Assembly (NCBI GenBank): GCA_023614405.1
Contig: CM042696.1
Span: forward strand, 336,465,211 to 336,529,210
Reading direction: 5' to 3'
Length of the DNA: 64,000 nucleotides
From: Avena insularis
Taxonomy: Eukaryota > Streptophyta > Magnoliopsida > Poales > Poaceae
Numbering within the stretch: the stretch's first letter is position 1; each line of letters opens with the position of its first letter. This document shows, piece by piece, positions 1 through 10,589 of the stretch. Under the pieces are notes generated by a model. It had not been told where the DNA came from, did not search any database, and saw nothing but the letters and a program-made list of their open reading frames with translations. Both the position numbers and the translations under genes were made by a program.

Positions 1-3000
1 TAGGTAAGGCAGTGCATGTGGCCGAGGAATCGCAGTTCCTCCAACAGAAACCGGTGTACCTGCAGCCTTATATATAGCAGTGCAATTGTCGAACTAAAGG
101 TAGTGCAAGTAGTCTGAGTACAGGGAAGTGCACACATGATAAATAGGGTAGTTCTTCAAAAGTACATAGGTGTATCTGTGTAGAAAGCCGTTTTCTATAT
201 GACTATACGGGAAGTGCACTTACAGTGTGGGGTCGTCCCGCATTCGTTAGGGGCTAGTAAAGTGACGCCGGAATTTCTAGGTACGGCAGTGCATGTGGCT
301 TCGAAACGTAGTGCTTCGAATAGAAACCAGTGTACCTGCAGCATTACATATAGCAGTGCAATTGTCAAACTAAGGGCAGTGCAAGTAGTCTGAGTACAGG
401 GCAGTGCACGCATGATAAATAGGGCAGTTCTTCGAAAGTACATAGGTGTATCTGTGTACAAAGCAGTTCTCTTTATTACTATACAGACAGTGCACTTAGA
501 GTGCAGGGTTGTCCCGCATTCTTTAGGGGCTAGTTCAGTGACGCCTCAATTTCTAGGCAAGGCAGTGCATGTGGCTAAGGAAGCATAGTTCTTCCAACAG
601 AAACCAGTGTACCTGCAGCATTAAATAGAGCAGTGCAGTTGTCAAACTAATGCTAGTGCAAGTAGTCTGAGTACATGGCAGTGCACGCGGGATAAATAAG
701 GTAGTTCTTCGAAAGTACATAGGTGTATCTGTGTAGAAAGCAGTTTTCTATATGACTAGTACAGTGACGCAGGAATTTCTAAAATGCAGGTGCATGTGGC
801 TTAGGAAGCGCAGTGCTTCGAATAAAACCAGTATACCTGCAGCATTACATAGAGTAGTGCAATTGTCGAACTAAGAGCAGTGCAAGTAGTCTGAGTACAG
901 GGCAGTGCACGCATGATAAATAGGGCAGTTCTTCGAAAGTACATAGGTGTATCTGTGTACAAAGCAGTTCTCTTTATTACTATACAGGCAGTGCACTTAG
1001 AGTGCAGGGTTGTCCCGCATTCTTTAGGGGCTAGTTCAGTGACGCCTCAATTTCTAGGCAAGGCAGTGCATGTGGCTAAGGAAGCATAGTTCTTCCAACA
1101 GAAACCAGTGTACCTGCAGCATTAAATAGAGCAGTGCAGTTGTCAAACTAATGCTAGTGCAAGTAGTCTGAGTACATGGCAGTGCACGCGGGATAAATAA
1201 GGTAGTTCTTCGAAAGTACATAGGTGTATCTGTGTAGAAAGCAGTTTTCTATATGACTAGTACAGTGACGCAGGAATTTCTAGGTACGGCAGTGCATGTG
1301 GCTTAGGAAGCGCAGTGCTTCGAATAAAACCAGTATACCTGCAGCATTACATAGAGTAGTGCAATTGTCGAACTAAGAGCAGTGCAAGTAGTCTGAGTAC
1401 AGGGCAGTGCACGCAGGATAAATAGGGCAGTTCTTCAAAAGTACATAGGTGTATCTGTGTACAAATCAGTTCTCTTTATTACTATATGGGCAGTGCACTT
1501 AGAGTGCAGGGTCGTCCCACATTCGTTAGGGGCTAGTACAGTGACGCCGGAATTTCTAGGTACGCAAGTGCATGTGTCTTAGGAAGCACAGTGCTTCGAA
1601 TAGAAACCAGTGTACCTGCAGCATAACATAGGCGGCGAACTAAGCAAATTGTCGAACTAAGAAGCGGTGCAAGTAGGATGCAGCGTTGCAGCAGGATAAA
1701 TAGGGTAGTTCTTCGAAAGTACATAGGTGTATCTGTGTACAAAGCAGTTCTCTTTATTCCTATGCGGGTAGTGCACTTAGAGTGCAGGGTTGTCCTGAAT
1801 TCTTTAGGGTCTAGTTTAGTGACGCTTGAATTTCTAGGTAAGGCAGTGCATGTGGCTGAGGAAGCGAAGTGCTTCGAACAGAAACCGGTGTACCTGCAGC
1901 ATTACATAGAGCAGTGCAATTGTCAAATTAAAGGCAGTGCATATAGGATAAATTGGGCAGTGCACGCAGGATAAATAGGGCAGTTCTTCGAAATTACATA
2001 GGTGTGTCTGTGTACAAAGCAGTTCTCTTTATTACTATATGGGCTGTGCACTTAGAGTGCAGTGTTGTCCCACATTCTTTAGGGGCCAGTTCAGTGACGC
2101 CTGAATTTCTAGGTAAGGCAGTGCATCTTGCTGAGGAAGCGTAGTTCTTCCAACAGAAACCGATTTACCTACAGCATTACATAGAGCAGTGCAATTGTCG
2201 AACTAAAGGCAGTGCAAGTAGTCTGAGTACAAGGCAGTGCACGCGGGATAAATAAGGTTGTTCTTCAAAAGTACAAAGGTGTATCTGTGTAGAAAGCAGT
2301 TTTCTATATGACTATACGGGCAATGCACTTAGAGTGTAGGGTCGTCCCGCATTCGTTAGGGGTTAGTACAGTGACGCCGGAATTTCTAGGTATGGCAGTG
2401 CATGTGGCTTAGGATGCGTAGTGCTTCAAATAGAAACTAGTGTACCTGCAGCATTGCATAGAGCAGTGCAATTGTCGAACTAAGGGCAGTGCAAGTAGTG
2501 AAAGTACATAGGTGTATCTGTGTGCAAAGCAGTTCTCTTTGTTACTATACGGGCAGTGCACTTAGAGAGCAGGGTTGTCCCGCATTCTTTAGGGGCTAGT
2601 TCAATGACGCCTGAATTTCTAAGTAAGGCCCTGTATGTCGCCGAGGAAGCGCAGTGCTTCTAACATAAACCAGTGTACTTGCAGCATTACATAGAGAAGT
2701 GCAATTGTCGAACTAAAGGCAGTGCACATAGGATAATTTGGGCAGTGCATGCAGGATAAATAGGGCAGTTCTTCGAAAGTACATAGGTGTATATGTGTAC
2801 AAAGCAGTTCTCTTTATTACTATACGGGCAGTGCACTTAGAGTGCAGGGTTGTCCCGCATTCTTTAGGGGCTAGTTTAGTGACGCATGAATTTGTAGGTA
2901 AGGCAGTGCATGTGGCGGAGGAAGTGTTGTGCTTCCAACAGAAACCAGTGTACCTGCAGCATTACATAGAGCAAAGCAATTGTCGAACTAAAGGTAGTGC

Positions 3001-3520
3001 ACATAGGATAAATTGGGCAGTGCAGGCAGGATAAATAGGGCAGTTCTTCGAAAGTTCATAGGTGTATCTGTGTACAAAGCAGTTCTCTTTATTACTATAC
3101 GGGCAGTGCACTTAGAGTGTAGGGTTGTCCCGCATTCTTTAGGGGCTAGTTTAGTGACGCCTGAATTTCTAGGTAAGGCAGTGCATGTGGCTGAGGAAGC
3201 GCAGTGCTTCCAACAGAAACCAGTGTATCTGCAACATTACATAGAGCAGTGCAATTGTCGAACTAAAGGCAGTGCAAGTAATCTGAGTATAGGACAGTGC
3301 ACGCAGGATAAATAGGGTAGTTCTTCGAAAGTACATAGGTGTATCTGTGTAGAAACCAGTTTTCTATATGACTATACGGGCAGTGCACTTAGAGTGCAGG
3401 GTTGTCACACATTCGTTAGGATAAATAGGGTATTTCTTCGAAAGTACAGAGTATATCTGCAGCACAAGCGAAAGCAATTTTCTATATGAATGCAAGTAAT
3501 TTTTTATAAGGTAGTGCACG
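1..3520. repeat. Array I: tandem satellite-like repeat, unit about 276 bp
   Basis: The landmark GTTCTTC followed by (G/A)AAAGTACATAGG starts at 151, 427, 704, 928, 1205, 1430, 1708, 1983, 2260, 2768, 3043 and 3320. Most steps are 275-278 bp; the two short ones (224-225 bp) lack about 52 bp, and the landmark is deleted in the unit near 2500. Each unit carries several copies of the core GCAGTGCA (for example in GGCAGTGCATGTGGC and GGGCAGTGCACTTAGAG). The array begins before the window and decays after 3400. ORFs of about 98 codons span single units but are not in phase between neighbours, so I read them as non-coding. The core links this array to the four others in the window. Confidence 0.93.
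427..1430. repeat. Recent 502-bp higher-order duplication inside array I
   Basis: The block 427-927 (one full unit plus one unit with a 52-bp deletion) is repeated almost exactly at 928-1429. The match includes shared private variants such as GCCTCAATTTCTAGGCAAGG and AACTAATGCTAGTGC that are absent from the other units. This indicates a recent two-unit duplication by unequal exchange or replication slippage. Confidence 0.85.
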
Positions 3521-4075
3521 TGGGCTAACAAGTGCAGTGCTTCGAAATTAAACTATTCTGCGCTGTTATAATACACAGTTGTAACACATTAGTTTGTTGT
3601 TTCTATTGTGGTCAATGTATTACAGACTAATATTCTTGATCTGTACATAATATAGTTCAATCTTTGTCACCTTCATGTGATGTTTCGGTCACACTGTATA
3701 AGACACTCTTAATTAAAAATGTATCTTATGAAGTGCACTAAAACATTACAGCAGCAACGGACTGCAGAACAAATTGTGATGTGCTGACTATATGTTGCAC
3801 CCTGTAGAGACAAAGGTAGAAAAAAAATATATTAGTTTAAGCATATAAGTTAAATTTTTTGAGTGTTCATTCATTTGTTCTTACCAGCTAAAACTCGCAC
3901 CTCGGTATTCAAGGTCTGGGTTTGCAAGCATGCTAATATCCCTCTCGTACAAAGGATTTCTTATACAGTGTGACCGAAATAATATACCTATTTTTAGATA
4001 TGGTAGCAGTGTTAGGTGTTTGAATCATACACCAAGATTAGTAGAAATCTATAGCATATTAACTTTTGTATATCG
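3521..4075. other. AT-rich spacer, nothing recognised
   Basis: The tandem array fades here into unique AT-rich sequence. I see no convincing ORF, repeat or RNA gene. Confidence 0.5.
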
Positions 4076-4306
4076 CTACTGTGTAGTAAACTTATACATA
4101 AAGTAGTACCTTGGGTGTGTAAAACGACTTGGGCATGGCAGATGCACTTTACGATATTGATTTGCTCTTGAATTGGTAGATCCCTTCATATATATAATTC
4201 TCTGGTTGGCTTCACCTCTAGCTAAACAATTTGATTTATATCTAATATTTCTTGCACCGATGATTCCATCTACTAGCATGCATTTTTTCATCGACCCGCG
4301 TAGCAT
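4076..4306 (-). CDS. Hypothetical 76-residue ORF downstream of a strong plant promoter
   Basis: The ORF starts at a true ATG about 60 bp downstream of a TATA box with two upstream promoter motifs (next entry). The N-terminus reads MLRGSMKKCMLVDGIIG. The product is basic, with no signal peptide, membrane segment or family I recognise. The downstream sequence holds no convincing further exon. It lies 3' of the B3-domain gene on the same strand and has no GCAGTGCA array directly upstream, unlike the other genes. It could be a real short gene, the first exon of a longer one, or a captured promoter with a chance ORF. The promoter is more convincing than the protein. Confidence 0.35.
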   Translation of the reverse strand: MLRGSMKKCMLVDGIIGARNIRYKSNCLARGEANQRIIYMKGSTNSRANQYRKVHLPCPSRFTHPRYYFMYKFTTQ

Positions 4307-4367
4307 GTTGCAAAATGGAAGGTGGCGGCTTGTGAGCTGTGTGAGACTTGGTGTGGTCGTTGTATGT

Positions 4368-4428
4368 CTTTATATACAATTGCTTGGTTGTTCTAGGGTT
4401 TCTGGGAGGTGGGCCTTATTGGGCTAAA
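4368..4428 (-). promoter_or_regulatory. Promoter with TATA box, telo-box and site II (TGGGCC) motifs
   Basis: Read on the minus strand this stretch has GGCCCA (4410-4415) and a second AGCCCA just upstream, the telo-box AAACCCTAG (4393-4401), then TATATAAAG (4368-4376). A C/A-rich leader and the ATG at 4306 follow. Site II plus telo-box upstream of TATA is known from promoters of plant ribosomal-protein and other growth-linked genes. The arrangement is clear in the sequence; that it is active is inferred. Confidence 0.6.
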
Positions 4429-4893
4429 TTATTAGTATAGATATTGCAGTTCTTGGAAAACTTGGTTTGTACATGTACCGCTCGAGTTTTATATTTTTTC
4501 ATTGTATGGCTATACACTTATAGCAGATAATCATTAGGTAATCTAATATTATTTTTTCCATTGTAATAACAATATGTTCATATTTAATATGTATATTGTG
4601 CAGTAATAAAATCTGTAGGAGCACAACGTCTATTGTTTATATTCTGGAAATTTGATTCCATATAGAATTTATAACAGTCAGTGCATAGTTAAAGCATCGG
4701 TAATAGTATTACGAGATAACAGCAGGACACAAACATTTTGTTTCAGTACATTGCAAATTCTTAACAGATATACGAGATAAACAAGTACATATTCTTAACA
4801 GACATAAGAAATAGGAAAATTATCAATGGGAGTTTGATTCCGATGACTCTGCTAATGCCCGGCTACTATGAATAATGATGTTCATGACAAACA
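4429..4893. other. Spacer between the small promoter and the B3 gene
   Basis: AT-rich sequence holding the 3' flank of the B3-domain gene. I see no ORF or repeat here that I can support. Confidence 0.5.
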
Positions 4894-5855
4894 TCATTTC
4901 AAGGTTAAGCTGTGAATCTTTTTCCCTGTAATCAGTATTGCCTGTCCAACACTGATATTTGTAGTTTCAACGAAGTTCTTCCATGCGTGTTTGCTGAACG
5001 AGAAGCGACCATCTTTTGTTGTTTTGTACGCCATGGTATTGACATTACCACTTGCTCCTAAGCGTACTCCAACAAGACAATCTTTAGCAATTTCAAGTGT
5101 AGAAATGAACTTGAATGGTAGTTTCTGAGTTGCAATAGAAGGAAGACGTTTTTTAGGAATAACAGTATGAAGGTATTAAACCAATGTGAAATCAATAAAC
5201 AAATAAATAAAGTTAAATTTAGAAACATACCATATTGTGTTGTTTAATGTTTGTTCTTGTCAAACGAGTCACAAATGGCAACCCTACAAATGAATTGGTT
5301 GAGGGGAAGATATCGAATAAGTAATTTTCCTCAGAATCTGTAAGGTTGCATGTCTTGGAAAAAAATGTAGAATTAAGCACTTGGACATTGCTTTTTTCAG
5401 CATCACTGCTGCTGTTGTCTTCTTCAGAATCAAAATATATCACAGTGATCTTTGGACATATAGCTTCCAATGAAAAGAATAGGTTTGCCCCTGCGCCGAT
5501 CCTGTTCTCTATGATGAACCTTGTCCGACCTGGACCTGTAATGCGAGTAATTGTGCATTCTTTGTGGACTTCAACATAATATGTTTTTCCAAGAGTTTAG
5601 AATTCCACTCCAAGTCCATTTTATGTCATTGAATTGCAACCTTAGATTGCATGGTATAGTCTGTGGAATGATATAGTGAAGGTGAGGACTATTATGATAA
5701 CAAATATTAAGAAATGGATTTATATATATTCAAACGTAGTGTATACATACCAGTGAATGCTCGAACCGGCCTTCTACGAGACAAACAATGAATTTTGAGC
5801 CTGAATATCCTAAATTTTTACCAGAGTGACTGAAACAAACTTGACATGGCGCCAT
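4894..5855 (-). pseudogene. Two-domain B3 (REM-like) DNA-binding protein gene, damaged
   Basis: Three exons are visible: 5751-5860 (ATG at 5855, starts MAPCQVCFSHSG; donor GTATGT), 5231-5660, and about 4894-5163 ending at TGA. Exons 1-2 encode one B3-like fold (FIVCLVEGRFEHS, then TITRITGPGRTRFIIENR, IGAGANLFFSL) followed by an acidic Ser/Asp/Glu linker. The end of exon 2 and exon 3 encode a second: FVTRLTRTNIKQHNM, VIPKKRLPSI, then GRFSFSKHAWKNFVETTN and VGQAILITG. This order matches plant B3/REM proteins, which bind DNA in the nucleus. Damage: the first domain needs a frame change near 5590-5600, and exon 3 is preceded by CT (5164-5165) instead of AG. Array II lies directly upstream of its 5' exon. 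The family call is from motif pattern only. Confidence 0.68.
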
Positions 5856-6344
5856 TTGTTCTGCAATAAAAATAGTTGTGTGTTATTAAATGTCTATACA
5901 TATATCAAATAATTTATAATTTGTTCCTAGAATTTTTATTATATTTTGTAATTATACTGCTTCTGATAATCTGATTCTGTACATATGATTCAAGCTGTTT
6001 ATGTGCCTAGCAGATGCGATAGTTTTTCATTTAGACCAGAACTAATAAGTAAGGTTAATCTAGTACTTAAACTACGATTGATGGTTGCCAAATTAAACAA
6101 ATGAACATTCTTATCATACCATTAATAAAATTATAAGATCTTTAGTGTTAGTTCAATATCATATATATATATCGTGTTCTATGTTTAACTCATACTAATG
6201 GACTCAGATTTGCGAAAATCTGGACAGTATAAATCTCAGTACATTGATTTAGATATGGAGAAATATAAGCATGCAAACATTTTTGCTAATGTTTGTACAA
6301 TGTAAATGATTTGCTAGAAAATTAAACAATGTTGGTTGCTTACA

Positions 6345-6506
6345 GAAGACGTTGGAGTGCTGAATCGATGATCTTTCGTTGAAGGCGGCGGCAGAAGTTC
6401 GGCTAGGAGTTGATTTGTTGGCGGCGGCAGAAACGGGAACGAGCTTTAGAGGAAGTTGGAAAAGGAATACTTAAATGGATCTGTTGTGTCGCTTCGTTTT
6501 ATAGAA
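6345..6506 (-). promoter_or_regulatory. TATA box and non-coding first exon of the B3 gene
   Basis: On the minus strand TTCTATAAAACG (6496-6506) is a good TATA box. The downstream leader has GCC-rich triplets and ends at a donor CT|GTAAGC (6338-6343), giving a non-coding first exon of roughly 125 bp. The following intron (5861-6344) ends TTTTATTGCAG just before the exon with the start codon. Array II begins within about 70 bp upstream of the TATA box. Confidence 0.6.
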
Positions 6507-6569
6507 AGAGACTATAATGCTATTTATTTCAACGAAACCCTTCGTATACTTCCGTTTTATGCAGTTATC

Positions 6570-7870
6570 GGCAGATAGGATAGGCAGTGCAGAGAGACGG
6601 AATGGAGTGTGCCTGGTGCGGTTAGTTCACGGCGGCCGTTCAATATCTTGAACCGTTTGCATAGCAGTTTCATGGATGACGTCGATGCAGTCCATACATG
6701 ATTAACAAAAAGTGCCTGGTACTGCAAATTTTAGCTGCAATTCATTGCACGGTTATTGCTCTGCCTTGGCACCTTATTTTGCACCATACGCACGGTAATT
6801 TAACGAACCATAGGAACACAGTGCATACTTATTTGGCAGGTGCAGTGTAATGTAGGTACATGTGTAGTGTGCTGCAGGTGCAGTATATTGCACGGTCAGT
6901 GCACTGCCGCGGGACCTTATTTTACACCGATCGCAAAACAGCTTAAAGAGGCACAGCACCACAGTACATAGTTATTTCGGAGGCAGTGGGTGTCAGTATT
7001 TGTTACAGGTGCAGTGCATGGTACTGTAAATATTAGGTGCAGTGCACATTGCACGGTTATTGTTCTGTCTTGGCACCTTATTTTGCACCATACGCACAGT
7101 ACATTTACGAACCATAGGAACGTACTGCATACTTAGTTGTTAGGTGCAGTGTATTGCAGGTACAGTGTAGTGCGCTGCAGGTGAAGTGCATTGCATGGTC
7201 AGTACACTACCGCGACACCTTATCTTTTACCGTTTGCAAAGCAGCTTTAAGAAGCATAGGACCGCAGTGCATAGTTATTTTGTAGGCAGTGCGTGTCACT
7301 ATTTTGTTACAGGTACAGTGCATCGCACGGTTAGTGCTCTGCCATGTCACCTTATTTTGCACCATAGGAACAAGTGTACTACCAGCTTCATAGGCTGTGC
7401 GTGTCACTATGCATTGTAGTTGGTGTGCACTGCATGATCAATGCATTGCCGTGGCACCTTATGCTGAACCTTTCTCACAACAACTTTATGAACCATAATA
7501 ACGCAGTGCATACGTGCTACACAGGCAGTTTTAATTCAATGTTCATTGGGTGAGCAATGCATTGCACGGTCAGTGTACTGCCTCGGCACGTTAACTAACA
7601 CCGTACGCACAGTAATTTTACGAACCATAGTAAGGCAGTGCATACCTGTTCACAGGCAGTTCGTTTCTGTTTGCATTGTAGGTGCAGTGCAATGCAGGGT
7701 CAGTGCAGTGTCGTGGCACCTTACCTTGCACTGTGCGCACATGTGTTTAATGAAAATAGGAAAGCAATGCATACACCATACACACGTAGAGCCTGTCCAT
7801 GTATATTCAGACTGCATATTGATACATACAAACATCTTGAATATAAGAAATATTTTATTTACATAGATTT
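6570..7870. repeat. Array II: degenerate GCAGTGCA-rich tandem repeat, unit about 110-160 bp
   Basis: Units read roughly GCAGGTGCAGTGCATTGCAC, then GGTCAGTGCACTGCCGTGGC, then ACCTTATTTTGCACCGTACG and a GCAGTGCATA tail. The landmark (C)ACCTTAT recurs near 6770, 6912, 7074, 7215, 7346, 7454, 7586 and 7716. The same sub-motifs occur in arrays IV and V in the same orientation. The array fills the gap between the 3' end of gene C (7925) and the promoter of the B3 gene. Short ORFs here are by-products of the repeat. Confidence 0.88.
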
Positions 7871-7924
7871 ACTGAACAACCTAGTGTATTAATATTATTA
7901 CAAGTATCAATCTAATGATCATCT

Positions 7925-8553
7925 TCAACCGGGGATGTCCTTCTCATTCACAGCAGGTCTGAGTTCTCTCAATTCTTCAGGAAGTTCATCAAGTAGATCG
8001 TTTTCTATCCCGTATATCATCTTGTAGTTAAATTCTTCTCTCATTGCGGAAGGGGAGAACTGTTTAACAATCAGGAAATGGTATGTTATGAAGGTATGTT
8101 CCCAATAAAAAAATACAAAGCAGATTATATTGTAACATAAGCAATGCGACTTACTTCTTCTTTGTTGCATTTTATCGTGTCTCCATTGTACCAGTGAATA
8201 CTTCTTAGGATCGAGTAAGCACACTCATTATCGGTCTGCTTTGGACACCTAGGGTACCTTGCTTTATTGATCTTCTCTGCGAATTCTGGAAAATTGTGAC
8301 TAGGATATGCCGCTTTCAGAAGTTCATCTATTCTTTTAAGCTGTTTTCATGAAATAGTGCAGTTGGAAGATTAATATGAAATTAATGTTCTAACCATGAT
8401 GGGTACAATGTTACTGTGATATTCTACTCTTGTTTTAAACAAGTAATCCTTGGTGTATTTCCTTGAGTCAATTATGTCAAGGCGACCTCCACTTATATAC
8501 ATGTTGAGGGAGTAAACTGTAAAGTCAGAGCTGTAGACAACAGGTATTTCAAT
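7925..8553 (-). pseudogene. Ulp1-like gene C, last three exons (C48 peptidase-like domain)
   Basis: Exons 8395-8553, 8155-8340 and 7925-8059 are bounded by TTTATTGCAG|, |GTTAGA, CAG|, |GTAAGT and CAG|, ending at TGA. They stay open in one spliced frame. Exon 1 reads IEIPVVYSSDFTVYSLN then GGRLDIIDSR, the beta-sheet of Ulp1/SENP proteases with the catalytic Asp (IID). The usual His-Trp is replaced by Asp-Phe. Exon 2 holds CPKQTDNECAYSILRSI, matching the Gln and catalytic Cys block (Q..N.DCG); the Cys codon is 8221-8223. The last exon ends DELPEELRELRP, a tail shared with gene B. Upstream exons lie beyond the Copia insertion, at 30027-36383. Known Ulp1 proteins cut SUMO; activity here is doubtful without His. 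Confidence 0.72.
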
Positions 8554-8561
8554 CTGCAATA

Positions 8562-8566
8562 AATAC
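8562..8566. repeat. Target-site duplication AATAC, left copy (Copia)
   Basis: AATAC directly precedes the LTR start TGTTGGG. An identical copy follows the other LTR at 29913-29917. This proves a single insertion event and marks the exact edges of the element. Confidence 0.95.
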
Positions 8567-10273
8567 TGTTGGGTCCGCAGCATAGAAAACAAAAAATTTC
8601 CTACGATGAGAACTATACGCCAAGATCTATCTACTAGGTACAGAGCAACGGGTGGACATACATCCATCGAGAACTTACCCTCGAAGACAACGAGTTTTGT
8701 TAACAAGTAGGAACTCGTGGTTGATGTAGTCGTACACTTGCCGATCTCAAGATCGTGACGAAGTCCAGCAGGTCCGGATCCAGCACGTCCTTCAGATACA
8801 GCTCCAGCAAGTCCAGTACCACCAAGTCCAGCACCGCAAAGCAGCGGTGCATCCGTGATCGCACACACGTCCGATACCCCGACAACCTCTATTCCTCACT
8901 CCAGCAAAGCAGCAGAAGCAGCAACTCCTTTCCAGATAAAGCCACCAGGAACATGTATCTCGCTAATCCGATACCATGGGGGAATAATACTAGAGGGGGA
9001 GAGAGATCCTTCAAAAGGAGGTGTGAGGAAGAAGGAGGGAGAGAGTGGCCTTTTATAGGAGGAGGGGGTGCCCCTCTCTCCATGCCGACGCATGGGGGTG
9101 ACTCCTCACCTCCCCTTTTCATGTGGTGGTAACCCTTCCACATTAAATTACCTCTTCACATTCCCTTTTAAAGTCTCCACTTTAAATGCATTCAATTTCT
9201 CCAAATTTAATGCTCTCTCATTTAATAAAACTCTTTTATTATTTTTATTCAGAATTTTGTTAATTACTTTAATTAACAAACATTCACATAAAACCCCCTG
9301 CGACATTTCAATATTACATGCAAAACCAATTTCAGCAATTTCACCCGAAACAGTTTTGGTGTCTATTGAAATAATTCCAGCGTTTTCTTAAATCTTTATC
9401 TAAAACATATTTGCTCCAAATGGTGTCGGTATACCTTAAGTGTGTCACCCTACGGTTCGCGAATAATGCAGACATGATCGAGACCCCTCTCAGATCAATA
9501 ATCAGAAGCGAGACCTGGAGATCCATACTGACTCCTACACATTCAACTATGACTTCTGTGATCGTGAGAACCTTTAATGCTAGTAACTAAATCCCTTTGT
9601 CTCGTGATATATTACATGTCCGAGATTCAATCATCGGTATCTCCATACCTAGTTTGATCTCGTTGCCGACATGCACTCTTTTCTCGTTCCCGTGATATAA
9701 CATTCTAGTGATCACATCACTTGCTTGCAAGCTATCTTAATGTGATATCACCGAGAGGGCCCAGAGTTTATCTATCCGTCATCGGGATTGACAAATTCCA
9801 CTCTTGATCCATGAGCCTCAACATAACACCTTCGTAGCACTGAACCAATCTTTATAGTCACCCTGTTACGGTGTGACGTTTGATGTTATCAAGATACTCT
9901 TCCGGTGTTAGCAATTAACATGATCTCATGGTCTAAGGATAAAGATTACTTCGTATGATGTTATAGCAATATAAACATAATGACTTGATCGTAATGCTAT
10001 ACTTTGGATGAATGTTCATCACATCATTCAACGAATGTTGTGACCTTGTTATTAACAACATCCAATGTCCATGATCAGGAAACCTTGATCATCTTGTTAA
10101 TCAACAAGCTAGTCTATAAGAGAGGCATAACTAGGAACCCTTTTTGTTTATTAAACACACATGTATTGATGTTTCCGATCAATACAATTATAGCATGCAA
10201 AATAAACATTTATCATAAACATGGAATAAGATAATAACCACTTTATTATTGCCTCTCGGGCATATTCCCTTCA
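8567..10273 (-). repeat. Copia 3' LTR
   Basis: This 1707-bp LTR is nearly the same as the one at 28210-29912, differing by scattered substitutions and small indels. On the element's own strand it is the 3' LTR, preceded by the purine tract. The ORFs of 60-165 codons inside are chance frames in non-coding LTR sequence. Confidence 0.93.
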
Positions 10274-10287
10274 GTCTCCCACTTGCA
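10274..10287 (-). other. Copia polypurine tract
   Basis: On the minus strand the bases just before the 3' LTR read GCAAGTGGGAGAC, the purine-rich primer for plus-strand DNA synthesis usual in Angela/BARE elements. Confidence 0.8.
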
Positions 10288-10589
10288 CTAGAGTCAATAA
10301 TCTAGTTTGAAAAACTTTGCGTATTGAACACCTATGGCTTTCTGGTGTTGCATATACGCGATTGCTAGTGGTTAACATAATCTCCGGATCTGACAGTTTC
10401 AGGTCTGTGTGTATTTGCATGTCTTTGCGTCTCTACGCATCACTCATTCTCAAATGAGATGGCATTGTATAAATTTGGTCCTTATGTGATACCTTTAATT
10501 CGTTCGGCTTAAAATATGTTGATATTATTGTCACGCAATATACCTTCATAGTATTAGCCCACTTTGAACCACACCTAGTTTGATAACAA

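Noticed and set aside
1678..3315. ORFs of 98-100 codons in array I, each spanning about one repeat unit
   Set aside because: They are not in phase between adjacent units, they overlap each other by the unit offset, and other units have stops or indels in the same places. They come from the repeat, not from a gene.
3880..3940. A 16-bp exact match (CAAGGTCTGGGTTTGC) to a gene C exon at about 32580
   Set aside because: About one such match is expected by chance in a 64-kb window, and the flanking similarity is weak. Not enough to call a gene fragment.
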